Positions 49,985 through 58,774 of a stretch of DNA of 64,000 bases are shown in pieces (positions within the stretch are counted from its first letter, which is position 1; every line of letters begins with the position of its first letter). Made by a program: the position numbers and the translations under genes. Below the pieces are notes generated by a model. The model worked only from the letters and a program-made list of their open reading frames with translations, was not told where the DNA came from and did not search any database. This stretch comes from Neobacillus jeddahensis (GTDB taxonomy: Bacteria > Bacillota > Bacilli > Bacillales > Cytobacillaceae), in assembly GCF_000612625.1 (NCBI RefSeq), contig NZ_CCAS010000005.1:62001-126000 (forward strand). The letters run 5' to 3'.

Positions 49985-50179
49985 ATGTCTCGTATGTTAA
50001 CATCCATATTAATGATTGGTTCAATAGGATATTTTGCGTTTCGGTATAGATACCGCCTGATTAATGTTCTGCTTGGCTCTAGTTGGATGCGCAGGCTAGC
50101 AGTAGGTTCGATTATGAGCTTTCCTGGAATAAAACAAAAAATGATGAAATCAGTATTTGGAGGACCATCTGAATGGTGA
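49985..50179 (+). CDS. Small membrane protein at the yqgO position
   Basis: The 64-residue basic protein has one membrane helix (about 5-21, SILMIGSIGYFAF) followed by RYRYRL and a second amphipathic stretch. Three ATG codons lie in a row after AGGAGGG; the third (49985) has the best spacing. In B. subtilis a short gene, yqgO, lies just before yqgP, and this may be its equivalent. The function is unknown. Confidence 0.65.
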   Translation: MSRMLTSILMIGSIGYFAFRYRYRLINVLLGSSWMRRLAVGSIMSFPGIKQKMMKSVFGGPSEW

Positions 50180-50408
50180 AAACCATAGATGGTTCTATTT
50201 TTGTCTAATTAGGTAAATATACGTTTTTCAGCTAGTTTGATTAAATGCCAATCGGTCATATCGATTATAATAAAAGATAAGAGGGAAAAATGAATATAGA
50301 TTAATTACATTTGAAAAATGTTAGCTCCTGAGCCAAGGGATTTGGGTACTTGCGACTGTCGCTAATAGGCAAGGTGCTTCCGGTTTTCTTTTAGAAAGTA
50401 GGGGAGTA

Positions 50409-51950
50409 ATGAATAATAGAGAGGGATACATCTTTTGGAGGTTGGCAAATTCTTTTATCTCAGACCATGGGTACCGCATTATTCAATTGTTCGAAAATCA
50501 AAAGGAATTGTGGCTGGAAAAAATAGAAGACAAGAAAACACCGATTATTCGGATGTTGCTCCATGATTTAGATTGGAGTAATTCCATGCAACGAGATATT
50601 GAATTTACGGCGTCGAATGGAGAAAGAGTCCGTAAGCAAATTGGACGAAATGAATTAAATGTGTTGAACATTTATGTCAGTCAGTTTCCGCCAGTTGATG
50701 AATATGAATTTCGGCTTACAAAACCGTTTGTTCATCCTGAAGGAAATAAAACCGCGATCAGTTCTATTCTACTTGCCAAGGGTGCATTTGATCTCGGGCT
50801 TGCTCAAATTTCCGAGCGGCTGGGGCGTGAGATTCACTTCACAGTTAAAGAGGACTATCCTGAACATGAGGTTGACGATGTTAAGAAAGCTACTATGGAA
50901 TATGCTATTAAAAAGGTTAAAACTGAAAAGGACATTCTATTTAATAGCAAGCCCTTCTTTACCTATGCATTGATCTTAATCCAAGCAATGATGTTTTTCT
51001 GGCTTGAAACCCACGGTGGCAGTACGAATAATGCAACACTAACTGAATATGGTGCGAAGGTGAACTATTTGATTTATGATGGGGAATGGTGGAGATTTAT
51101 TACACCTGTCTTTCTTCATATAGGTTTTATGCATTTGGCGATGAATTCATTGGCCTTGTATTTTCTTGGGGCAACGGTTGAACGTATATTTGGTAGAACT
51201 CGCTTTCTCATTATTTACCTATTTGCCGGAATAACAGGAGGGATTGCTAGTTTTCTATTTAGTTCGACCTTATCGGCAGGGGCAAGTGGAGCTATTTATG
51301 GCTGCTTCGGTGCATTATTATATTTTGGAGTTAGATTTCCCAAACTGTTTTCTCGGACTATGGGTATGAATTTACTTGTTGTCCTTGGAATAAATCTTGT
51401 CTTTAGCTTCTCGGCATCGGGAATTGACGCCGCCAGCCATATTGGCGGATTAATAGGGGGCTTCCTTGCTGCGGGTATCGTTCACTTTCCAAAACAGAAA
51501 AAGCGGCTATGGCAGATATGCTTCTTTATTACCTCAATAGGAATTGTATGGGGTTCATTGTATTATGGGTTCCAGACATCAGAAAAAACACTGTATGAAA
51601 AATCAGTTCTTAACGTGGTCCAAGACTACGTTAGTCAAGGGAAATATAATCAGGCCTACGACATATTGGTGAAATCTAAGGAGAAATTATCTGAACCATC
51701 TGAGAAAATTTATTTTCTTTTATCCTTTGTAGAAATAAAAAAGAATATGCTTTCTGAAGCTAAAACGCACTTAGAAAAGGCAATTAAACTTGATTCGAAA
51801 TTTGATGAAGCCTATTTTAATCTTGCTCTGATTAACATGGAACAACATAATTATGAAGAGGCCAAAGCAAATGCCGAGCAGGCGGTTAAACTTAAACCTG
51901 ATAATCAACAATATTCTGATTTGGTTCTTGAAATTAATCAACATCTTTAA
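50409..51950 (+). CDS. gluP: Rhomboid intramembrane protease GluP (YqgP) with TPR domain
   Basis: GluP is a rhomboid serine protease that in B. subtilis cleaves the magnesium transporter MgtE under manganese stress. The 513-residue protein has an N-terminal soluble domain (about 1-175), seven membrane helices with catalytic Ser293 in GASGAIYG and His344 in SHIGGLIGG, and C-terminal tetratricopeptide repeats (about 400-510). GGGGAG precedes the ATG. The 230-base leader has a possible RNA structure. yqgQ-glcK follow as in B. subtilis. Confidence 0.94.
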   Translation: MNNREGYIFWRLANSFISDHGYRIIQLFENQKELWLEKIEDKKTPIIRMLLHDLDWSNSMQRDIEFTASNGERVRKQIGRNELNVLNIYVSQFPPVDEYEFRLTKPFVHPEGNKTAISSILLAKGAFDLGLAQISERLGREIHFTVKEDYPEHEVDDVKKATMEYAIKKVKTEKDILFNSKPFFTYALILIQAMMFFWLETHGGSTNNATLTEYGAKVNYLIYDGEWWRFITPVFLHIGFMHLAMNSLALYFLGATVERIFGRTRFLIIYLFAGITGGIASFLFSSTLSAGASGAIYGCFGALLYFGVRFPKLFSRTMGMNLLVVLGINLVFSFSASGIDAASHIGGLIGGFLAAGIVHFPKQKKRLWQICFFITSIGIVWGSLYYGFQTSEKTLYEKSVLNVVQDYVSQGKYNQAYDILVKSKEKLSEPSEKIYFLLSFVEIKKNMLSEAKTHLEKAIKLDSKFDEAYFNLALINMEQHNYEEAKANAEQAVKLKPDNQQYSDLVLEINQHL

Positions 51951-52061
51951 TCAAGGAATGACAGATATTTGCCTTGAGGAGAGGGAGAGCATCGGTTATA
52001 CTCATTTTAGTTAGATTAATATATTCCATTCCATTAAAAAATTAAGGGGGAGGTTCCCCAG

Positions 52062-52265
52062 ATGAAATCAATCTTTGAAATACAGCAATTCTTAAAGCAG
52101 TTTGGAACATTTATTTATGTTGGTGATAGAGTGGGAGACCTTGAGCTGATGGAATCTGAATTGACAGAGCTATATCATGCACAAATAATAGAACCAAGGG
52201 AATTCCAAACAGCACTTTTAATTTTACGACATGAAATTCAAATGCAAAAAGAAAAAAGTAAGTAA
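52062..52265 (+). CDS. yqgQ: YqgQ family protein (DUF910)
   Basis: The 67-residue protein is a small helical domain with YVGDRVGDLELMESELTELY, the YqgQ family pattern. The B. subtilis protein has a known three-helix structure and no proven role. GGGGGAGG precedes the ATG. It lies 16 bases before glcK and is probably co-transcribed with it. Confidence 0.9.
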   Translation: MKSIFEIQQFLKQFGTFIYVGDRVGDLELMESELTELYHAQIIEPREFQTALLILRHEIQMQKEKSK

Positions 52266-52281
52266 AGATAGGTGAAAATAC

Positions 52282-53256
52282 ATGGCAAATCAATGGATAG
52301 CTGGGGTCGATCTTGGTGGTACAACTACTAAAATAGCTTTTATTACAATGAATGGTGAAATTGTTTATAAATGGGAAATTACCACAGATAACTCTAATGA
52401 AGGTCAAAATATTACTGCAAATATTGCAAAAGCCATCGATGAAAAATTGCTTCAGCTCGGGCAAGCCAAGGAAAACGTCATTGGCATTGGTATGGGGGCA
52501 CCAGGACCGGTGGATTATGAAACGGGAATTATTTTAAATGTGGTCAATTTGGGCTGGAAAGATAACTACCCATTAAAGGATAGCCTGGAATTAGCAACTT
52601 CCCTTCCTGCTGTTGTTGAGAATGACGCAAATTGTGCGGCTTTAGGCGAGATGTGGAAGGGTGCTGGAAATGGAGCGAAGAACCTTGTTTGTGTTACGCT
52701 TGGGACAGGGGTAGGCGGCGGTGTTATCGCTAATGGTCAAATAATCCAAGGTGTCAATGGTGCAGCTGGAGAAATAGGTCATCTTACTGTTATTCCAGAA
52801 GGTGGAGCTCCGTGTAATTGTGGGAAAACAGGCTGCCTCGAAACGGTTGCATCGGCAACAGGTATTGTGCGTTTAGCATTGAAGGAATTGAATAATGATG
52901 AGGTTGCTGGTGAATTGCACGATATTTTTCTAAAAAATGGGAAAATCACTGCGAAAGATGTTTTTGATACGGCCAGAAATGGTGATCCACTAGCCAAAAA
53001 AGTATTAGCGGATGTTACATTTCATTTAGGCTTTGTCCTTGCCAATATTGGGAATACGCTGAATCCAGAAGGAATTGTTTTAGGTGGGGGAGTTTCAAAA
53101 GCAGGTAATATTTTATTAGATTCAGTAAATGAATCGTTTGCTAAATTTGCTTTTTCTGCCGTTAAAAATTCTACAAAATTGGCGTTAGCTACATTAGGCA
53201 ATGATGCAGGCGTACTTGGGGGAGCCTGGTTGATTAAAAATAAATTGAACCAATAG
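52282..53256 (+). CDS. glcK: Glucokinase (ROK family)
   Basis: GlcK phosphorylates free glucose with ATP. The 324-residue ROK protein has the phosphate motif GVDLGGTTTKIAF near the N-terminus, GAPGPVD, the catalytic ENDANCAALGE, and the ROK signature with the zinc site CNCGKTGCLE near residue 178. It corresponds to YqgR/GlcK, and lies next to yqgQ as in B. subtilis. A terminator follows after about 95 bases. Confidence 0.95.
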   Translation: MANQWIAGVDLGGTTTKIAFITMNGEIVYKWEITTDNSNEGQNITANIAKAIDEKLLQLGQAKENVIGIGMGAPGPVDYETGIILNVVNLGWKDNYPLKDSLELATSLPAVVENDANCAALGEMWKGAGNGAKNLVCVTLGTGVGGGVIANGQIIQGVNGAAGEIGHLTVIPEGGAPCNCGKTGCLETVASATGIVRLALKELNNDEVAGELHDIFLKNGKITAKDVFDTARNGDPLAKKVLADVTFHLGFVLANIGNTLNPEGIVLGGGVSKAGNILLDSVNESFAKFAFSAVKNSTKLALATLGNDAGVLGGAWLIKNKLNQ

Positions 53257-53260
53257 GTAA

Positions 53261-53312
53261 CCTTCTCGACGGATTGGCTTGTGACCTCGAGCTGATGGCG
53301 CCTAGAGCTGGA
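53261..53312. repeat. Possible remnant of a dispersed Bacillus repeat
   Basis: The stretch has GC content above its surroundings and reads on the minus strand with GTCCAGCTC, GGCGCC and AGCTCGAGGTCA, elements I associate with short intergenic repeats scattered in several Bacillus-group genomes. Only one copy is seen in this window, so this is tentative. Confidence 0.3.
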
Positions 53313-53350
53313 CAATTATTAGAGTCGAAACTAATAAAATCTCATATAAT

Positions 53351-53384
53351 AAGAAAAACCCGTGAATAAGCGGGTTTTTCTTTT
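53351..53384 (+). terminator. Terminator after glcK
   Basis: AAGAAAAACCCG pairs with CGGGTTTTTCTT around TGAATAAG and runs into TTTT. Confidence 0.88.
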
Positions 53385-53440
53385 GCTATCATACTTTTTG
53401 TCATTCATCATAGAATTTTTATGATGGGAGGTCGGGGAAG

Positions 53441-54628
53441 ATGATGATTAGCGTACGGCCTGGTGATACATTGTCCTATTACAGCAAGTTGTTTCGAATA
53501 CCAGTTAACCTTATTGAAGAAGCCAACCCAAAGGTAGATTCAAGTAACTTGAAAGTTGCAGAGAAAATTGTTATTCCGGGATATGTGACGGTTCCATATA
53601 CGATTCAAGCCGGAAATACCATCTGGGAATTAGCGATAACAAACAAAATCGCAGAAGACACATTGTTTCTGTTAAATCCAACCAAGGATGTAGATCAATT
53701 AAAAGTGGGGGAAACTCTCTTTGTCCCAGAAAAAATAGTTACTCCATTCGTAAAGTTCCATTCACCATTAAATTATAAAAGATTAGAAAAGCTAATCCAA
53801 TCCTTCAAAAAGGTGTATCCCTTTATTAGAGTCACAACTATCGGTACAAGTGTTGAGGGGAAACCAATTCAGGAAATCAGAATTGGAAAAGGAGCAAAAA
53901 AAATTCATATAAACGCTTCTTTTCATGCGAATGAATGGATTACGACGATGGTACTAATGAGTATCGTAAATAATTATTTACTTTCCTTAACAAATGGAAC
54001 AGTAATGAATGGACAAAAGGTCAATCAGTGGTATGAAGATATAGAATTGTCGATCGTCCCGATGGTTAATCCTGATGGGGTTGATCTTGTTGTCGATGGT
54101 CCCCCTGCTAAATTACAACGGAAACTGATTGAAATCAATGATGGTTGTGACGATTTTATTCATTGGAAAGCTAATATTTCCGGAGTTGATTTGAATAATC
54201 AATTTCCTGCAAATTGGGATATTTGTCGAAAAAACAAGCTGCCAAAGGCACCTGCCCCCAGGGACTTTCCTGGGGAGGCTCCCTTAACAGAACCTGAGGC
54301 AATTGCTATGGCAAAGTTAGCAGAAAACAATCGGTTTGATTTGATCATAGCTCTTCACACCCAGGGGGAGGAATTTTATTGGGGGTATGAAGGTTACGAG
54401 CCTGAAGAAGCAGAAGCACTTGCCAAGGAGATTGAATATTTCAGTGGGTATCAAGCGATTCGTTATGTAAAAAGTCATGCCGGATATAAAGATTGGTTTA
54501 TACAAGAGTTTAAACGTCCCGGTTTTACTATTGAGCTTGGTAAAGGCATTAATCCGTTGCCACTTTCACAATTTCCAGAAATACTAAAACGAGGAGAAGC
54601 TATTTTTTCAGCCGTCCTTAGTCATTAA
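53441..54628 (+). CDS. yqgT: LysM-M14 gamma-D-glutamyl-diamino acid endopeptidase (YqgT-like)
   Basis: The 395-residue protein has two LysM domains (about 3-47 and 51-96) and an M14 zinc carboxypeptidase domain (about 110-393). Zinc ligands are His162 and Glu165 in HANEW and His306 in ALHTQG, and the catalytic base is Glu365 in FTIELGKG. This layout is that of endopeptidase I, which cleaves gamma-D-Glu-diaminopimelate bonds in cell-wall peptides. There is no signal peptide, so it probably acts on imported or spore-internal peptides. GGGAGG precedes the ATG. Confidence 0.92.
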   Translation: MMISVRPGDTLSYYSKLFRIPVNLIEEANPKVDSSNLKVAEKIVIPGYVTVPYTIQAGNTIWELAITNKIAEDTLFLLNPTKDVDQLKVGETLFVPEKIVTPFVKFHSPLNYKRLEKLIQSFKKVYPFIRVTTIGTSVEGKPIQEIRIGKGAKKIHINASFHANEWITTMVLMSIVNNYLLSLTNGTVMNGQKVNQWYEDIELSIVPMVNPDGVDLVVDGPPAKLQRKLIEINDGCDDFIHWKANISGVDLNNQFPANWDICRKNKLPKAPAPRDFPGEAPLTEPEAIAMAKLAENNRFDLIIALHTQGEEFYWGYEGYEPEEAEALAKEIEYFSGYQAIRYVKSHAGYKDWFIQEFKRPGFTIELGKGINPLPLSQFPEILKRGEAIFSAVLSH

Positions 54629-54668
54629 TTTTTCATATCTCTTACCATTTATTACAATGAATAACATC

Positions 54669-54698
54669 AAAAAAAGCCGGTAATCTACGGCTTTTTTC
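54669..54698 (+). terminator. Terminator after the M14 peptidase gene
   Basis: AAAAAAGCCG pairs with CGGCTTTTTT around a loop of about 8 bases. Confidence 0.85.
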
Positions 54699-54788
54699 CT
54701 ATTTATGTTCAGATGATGGAATTGTGTGAAACATTTTTCTGAAAATAACGTACTAACATTTAAGAGAGTAAAATGTTTGGGAGGGAAT

Positions 54789-55937
54789 TTGACAAAATTG
54801 AACCAGCTTAATCGAGCGAATCGCCTTATATATATATTTATCTTAATTTTATTTAGCCTCCTCTTAGCTGGGTGTTCACAAAAAGAGCAAACTATCCATA
54901 AAATTCCCGCAAAAAATGATAAGCCAACAATTCCGGTTGCGAATCCAGGTGAAGAGTGGAAATTACCCATTTCTGTTCCTAATGGCGCAGGAGAATTTTA
55001 TAAGCTGGCAGGCTGGCTATCGGAGTCTACTGTTGTCTATATAACGAATCTAGAACAAAGCTCAAGTGTCTTTCGCTACAATCTATTGTCAGGTACGAGT
55101 GAGCTAGTGTATAAAACAGAGAACCCCATTGTGAATGTGCAAATGAGTCCATCCAAAAAATATTTACTAATTCATTCGTCTCCCTCATCATATGAGGGTT
55201 TGGTCACCATCATTGACGTAAAAGGAAACGAGAAATTTAAGAAATCATTTCCATCCTATGAGTTAGTATATGAATGGAATCCATATAATGAAACGGAGGT
55301 TCTAGTTTCTAAATTTGATGAAGACTGGAGCTTTGAACTATACTTATTAAATTTAAAAAATGATCAAACAATCAAGGTGTCCATGCCGCAGCCTTTTGTC
55401 AAATGGAAGAATGATGACGAGATTACTTTTTTAAATTGGGATGAAAACAATCCCTCCTTAGTTGCTCCACTTGTCGTTAGACAACTTGGGACTGGTATGG
55501 AAAAAACGTTAGTTCCAGCGGCCATTCAATTTGCAACCTTTCGTCAGTTGCTTATGACGGTCACGGTCAATGAGCAAGATCAGTCCAAAGCGATCTATTC
55601 ATTTTACAATGGTGAGATGAAAAGGCTTTTTACATTTGCAATTCCGCAGCTAACAAGGTTTTCAGATTGGTTAGTTCCTTATTATGATTATAATGAGGAG
55701 CAAGAACAATTTATCACCTTCCGTCCTGTGAGTAGTGGTGAAGCTGATTCCTATACAGATGGCTTTCAGCTCATTTCCTATAATCTTCAGAATGGGGAAA
55801 GTGAACTGATTTTAAAGGGAATGGAAAATGCACCGATTACATTCTCACCATCTGGTAAGGCAGTCTTATTTGGCAATCGTTATGAAAAAATTATTGATGT
55901 AAAGACAAAGAAAATTTATGATTTGGTTGAAGAATGA
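54789..55937 (+). CDS. yqgU: YqgU-like lipoprotein with beta-propeller-like repeats
   Basis: The 382-residue protein has a lipoprotein signal (helix about 14-27, lipobox LLAGC) and an outer domain of repeated strands (SGTSELVYKT, SPSKKYLLIHS, SPSGKAVLFGN) that looks like a beta-propeller of the TolB/WD type. It corresponds to YqgU by position and type. The function is unknown. The start is TTG at 54789 after GGGAGGG; a GTG-headed longer frame from 54726 is less likely. Confidence 0.78.
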   Translation: MTKLNQLNRANRLIYIFILILFSLLLAGCSQKEQTIHKIPAKNDKPTIPVANPGEEWKLPISVPNGAGEFYKLAGWLSESTVVYITNLEQSSSVFRYNLLSGTSELVYKTENPIVNVQMSPSKKYLLIHSSPSSYEGLVTIIDVKGNEKFKKSFPSYELVYEWNPYNETEVLVSKFDEDWSFELYLLNLKNDQTIKVSMPQPFVKWKNDDEITFLNWDENNPSLVAPLVVRQLGTGMEKTLVPAAIQFATFRQLLMTVTVNEQDQSKAIYSFYNGEMKRLFTFAIPQLTRFSDWLVPYYDYNEEQEQFITFRPVSSGEADSYTDGFQLISYNLQNGESELILKGMENAPITFSPSGKAVLFGNRYEKIIDVKTKKIYDLVEE

Positions 55938-56013
55938 CAAAGCACAAAGTTATTCTTTTATTAAGGACATGGTAAAATCTCTGCGGGCATCTATGTTCAA
56001 TCCCTTCTATGGA

Positions 56014-56043
56014 AAAAAGGACTGTCAGCTGACAGTCCTTTTT
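56014..56043. terminator. Bidirectional terminator between yqgU and yqgW
   Basis: The perfect palindrome AAAAAGGACTGTCAG / CTGACAGTCCTTTTT has symmetric A and T runs and lies between two convergent genes. Confidence 0.85.
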
Positions 56044-56065
56044 AGATAGATATGGGTATTTCGAA

Positions 56066-56242
56066 TTAATGTGTTCCTGTAGGAAATCCAGATTCAACAA
56101 TTGTCATGACTGTAAACCAGCCAAAAACCACGAATGATGCTACACCCCAAAATGCGCCTAAGAAATTTTTATTCTTAAGTGAGGTAAAACCGCCGTAGGC
56201 TGCAAGTAGAGTTACGATGGCAAAAATAATAACTAAACCCAT
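56066..56242 (-). CDS. yqgW: DUF2759 family small membrane protein (YqgW-like)
   Basis: A 58-residue open frame on the minus strand begins MGLVIIFAIVTLLAAYGG and has two membrane helices (about 2-18 and 29-50) joined by SLKNKN. It matches the DUF2759 family, to which YqgW belongs. AAAGGGGG lies eight bases before the ATG. The function is unknown. It is convergent with yqgU and divergent from the MBL hydrolase gene. Confidence 0.82.
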   Translation of the reverse strand: MGLVIIFAIVTLLAAYGGFTSLKNKNFLGAFWGVASFVVFGWFTVMTIVESGFPTGTH

Positions 56243-56448
56243 AAAGAATCCCCCTTTTTAGTCGCTGCATGCAAAATGCCAAGATTGAAAACGATTATGT
56301 ACCTATATTATATACATTCGTTTCCTATTTTATATTTTTTTCTACCATTTGTCGAGGGCAAAAATAGACCATTTTAGATAGGTTCGCTTTATCTGATCTT
56401 ATGATATAGTGTAAAATAAACTTATATTAGTATTGGAGGAGCATTTGT

Positions 56449-57084
56449 ATGAAATGGCAACAACTTCCCTTAGGACCCTTGCAAACCAATTGTTATATCG
56501 TTGAAAATACCGATCGGACATGCTTAATTTTTGATCCGGGTGAAGAAGGAAAAAAACTGATTCAGTTGTTGAACAAACGAAAATTAAAACCAATGGCCAT
56601 TATGTTAACCCATGCACATTTTGACCATATTGGGGCTGTTAATATGGTCAGAGATGAATATAATATTCCAGTATACCTGCACAAGCAGGAAGAGAACTGG
56701 CTAGGTGATCCTGCCCTAAATGGTTCACAGTTATTTATGCATGTTAATGCAATTATGGTTAATCCTGCAGATAACATCATAAATAAGGAAGGGACCATGA
56801 CAATAGGTGGATTTGAGTTTCATGTTTTTCATACTCCTGGTCATTCTCCAGGTAGTGTTTCTTTTTATTTCGAGGAGGATGAGTTTGTTATTTCAGGTGA
56901 TGCTCTGTTTCAGGGTAGTATTGGTCGGACGGATTTACCTGGAGGTAATCAGTCACAGCTATTAAAAAGCATTCATGACAAACTTCTATCATTACCCGAA
57001 GAAACATACGTTCTATCAGGACACGGACCTGTGACAAGTATTGGAGAAGAAATGGATAGCAATCCATTTTTGAATGGATTCTAA
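56449..57084 (+). CDS. yqgX: MBL-fold metallohydrolase (YqgX-like)
   Basis: The 211-residue protein has the metallo-beta-lactamase motif THAHFDH (His55, His57, Asp59, His60), HTPGHSPGSVSFYF with the next histidine, GDALFQGSIGRTD and the final SGHGP. It is of the glyoxalase II / bacillithiol-linked sulfur transferase-like group; the substrate is not known. GGAGG precedes the ATG. It matches YqgX of B. subtilis. Confidence 0.93.
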   Translation: MKWQQLPLGPLQTNCYIVENTDRTCLIFDPGEEGKKLIQLLNKRKLKPMAIMLTHAHFDHIGAVNMVRDEYNIPVYLHKQEENWLGDPALNGSQLFMHVNAIMVNPADNIINKEGTMTIGGFEFHVFHTPGHSPGSVSFYFEEDEFVISGDALFQGSIGRTDLPGGNQSQLLKSIHDKLLSLPEETYVLSGHGPVTSIGEEMDSNPFLNGF

Positions 57085-57169
57085 TTTAAAGAAAATTCGC
57101 CAATTGGCGAGACCTAAGGGCGAAGACAGAGGCGTAGTTGGCTTATGGTCGATAGGAAAGTTCGGTCAT

Positions 57170-57205
57170 AGAAAGACCCTTCTCATCAAAGAGAAGGGTC
57201 TTTCT
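57170..57205 (+). terminator. Long hairpin after the MBL gene, probable terminator
   Basis: A perfect 15 bp stem AGAAAGACCCTTCTC and its complement closes ATCAAA. It is followed by GGGGG instead of a T run, so termination may be weak or the T residues inside the stem may serve. Confidence 0.6.
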
Positions 57206-57255
57206 GGGGGATATTCTTTATTCAAAATAATGGGAGGGGATATTGTAAAGCTACT

Positions 57256-57299
57256 AAGTTAACAATATTACAAAGTTAACACTATGTCAATGGTGTTAA
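57256..57299 (+). repeat. GTTAAC repeats upstream of the methyltransferase gene
   Basis: AAGTTAACA occurs at 57256-57264 and 57273-57281, 17 bases apart, and a third related half GTGTTAA lies at 57293-57299. The same AxGTTAACACTAT word occurs before the SufR-like gene. An operator function is an inference. Confidence 0.5.
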
Positions 57300-57315
57300 T
57301 TAAAAAGGAGTTATC

Positions 57316-58407
57316 ATGATACCCTATATAAAGTCTTTAATTGCAAATTCTCCAACGGGATCCATTTCCTATGAAGCATATATGGAGGCTGTCTTGTACC
57401 ATCCCGAATTTGGCTACTATATGAAGGATAAGCAGAAAATTGGCCGACAAGGGGATTTCATTACCACTAGTAATATTTCTGATGTATATGGGAGGCTTAT
57501 GGCAAAATGGTTTTCCTATATTTGTGAAACAACCAATCTTCCACCCGTCTTTTGTGAAGTAGGAGGAGGGAATGGTCGTTTTGCAAGGGCTTTTTTACAG
57601 GAATGGTCGGAGTCGGTAAACTCTCCATTACACTATATGATTGTTGAAAGTAGCCCATTCCATCGAACCGTGCAAAGTCAATTATTCATGACTGACTCTT
57701 CTGTTACTCAAGTCGAGAGTCTTAAACAACTCGAACCCTTTGAAGGGATGGTATTCTCAAACGAACTATTTGATGCACTGCCAGTCCATGTCATTGAAAA
57801 AATAGATGGACAACTAGTCGAGGTGATGGTTGGACTTAAAAATGATGAATTATATGAAGAAAGAATGACATTATCCAACCCGCAAATTTTTTCGTTTTTA
57901 AAGGAAAGTCAAATCGAGTTAGAAGAAAGGCAGAGAATTGAAATTCCGTTAGAAATGGTGCAGATGGTGCAAGAGATTTCAGCCCACCTAACAAAGGGTC
58001 TTGTTGTGACAGTTGATTATGGCTATTCCAATCAAGAATGGATGGACCCAAGCAGGTCAATGGGAAGCTTACGAGGATTTTACCAACATAAGATGATTCC
58101 AGATGTCTTACAGTATCCTGGGGAAATGGATATTACTACCCATATCCATTTTGACTATCTGATTCAAAAAGGTCTTGAGTTTGATTTAGACTTGTTAACA
58201 AAACTTAGACAAGATGAATTTCTTTTAAAAGCTGGGGTTCTAAAGGAATTAGAGGATCATTTTGACCCTAATCCTTTTTCCGAGGTAAGCAAGCGGAATC
58301 GGGCCTTACGTAGCTTAATTATGCCCTCTGGAATGAGCTCATATTTCCATGTTATCATACAACAAAAAGCCCTCCAGTTGAGTGAGAATAATCTGTTTAC
58401 AGAATAA
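57316..58407 (+). CDS. MidA/NDUFAF7-type SAM-dependent methyltransferase
   Basis: The 363-residue protein belongs to COG1565 (DUF185, MidA). It opens with the family pattern ISYEAYMEAVLYHPEFGYY, then the SAM motif FCEVGGGNGRFARAFL near residue 80, SNELFDALPVHV near 155 and VDYGY near 238. The human relative methylates an arginine in complex I; the bacterial target is unknown. AAAAGGAG precedes the ATG. Repeated GTTAAC words lie just upstream. Confidence 0.88.
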   Translation: MIPYIKSLIANSPTGSISYEAYMEAVLYHPEFGYYMKDKQKIGRQGDFITTSNISDVYGRLMAKWFSYICETTNLPPVFCEVGGGNGRFARAFLQEWSESVNSPLHYMIVESSPFHRTVQSQLFMTDSSVTQVESLKQLEPFEGMVFSNELFDALPVHVIEKIDGQLVEVMVGLKNDELYEERMTLSNPQIFSFLKESQIELEERQRIEIPLEMVQMVQEISAHLTKGLVVTVDYGYSNQEWMDPSRSMGSLRGFYQHKMIPDVLQYPGEMDITTHIHFDYLIQKGLEFDLDLLTKLRQDEFLLKAGVLKELEDHFDPNPFSEVSKRNRALRSLIMPSGMSSYFHVIIQQKALQLSENNLFTE

Positions 58408-58410
58408 AGA

Positions 58411-58440
58411 AAAACGCCGGAACTTACTCCGGCGTTTTAG
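58411..58440. terminator. Bidirectional terminator between the methyltransferase and DUF2626 genes
   Basis: AAAACGCCGGA pairs with TCCGGCGTTTT around ACTTAC between two convergent genes. Confidence 0.88.
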
Positions 58441-58448
58441 CTTTTCGA

Positions 58449-58691
58449 TCAGTGTCCTCCACCAAGTGGCATCATAAACGTTGTCCAATAAGTGAAGCCC
58501 ACAAAGAAAATTGTTAAATATGCTGCAAAAATATGCAAATACATACGCTCAGACAGCTTAAGATAGCTTAGCAGAACAAAGAATCCTGTTTGAGCCAAGA
58601 ATAACATTGCTGTTTTATCCATATCACCTAGATAAAGCATAACGGTAAAAATACCCGTCCAGAAACCACATACTCTGAACATTCGATCCAT
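58449..58691 (-). CDS. yqgY: DUF2626 family membrane protein (YqgY)
   Basis: The 80-residue protein has three hydrophobic helices and starts MDRMFRVCGFWTG, the DUF2626 pattern, with a C-terminal MPLGGGH. It matches YqgY in length and position near comG. The function is unknown. AAAGGAGGG precedes the ATG on the minus strand. Confidence 0.9.
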   Translation of the reverse strand: MDRMFRVCGFWTGIFTVMLYLGDMDKTAMLFLAQTGFFVLLSYLKLSERMYLHIFAAYLTIFFVGFTYWTTFMMPLGGGH

Positions 58692-58774
58692 ATGTATCCC
58701 TCCTTTTACCCTTCGATCCCATCATTACAATATTATAAAGTAAAAGGAGGCATAATGTAAATAATGGTTTCGAA

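Noticed and set aside
57074-57262. Short frame after the MBL hydrolase gene
   Set aside because: It runs through a perfect hairpin, has no ribosome site and no recognisable protein character.
57256-57299. ComK or PhoP boxes in the GTTAAC repeats
   Set aside because: ComK needs AAAA-N5-TTTT and PhoP needs TTAACA-like hexamers at 11-base steps; the spacings here (17 and 9) fit neither.
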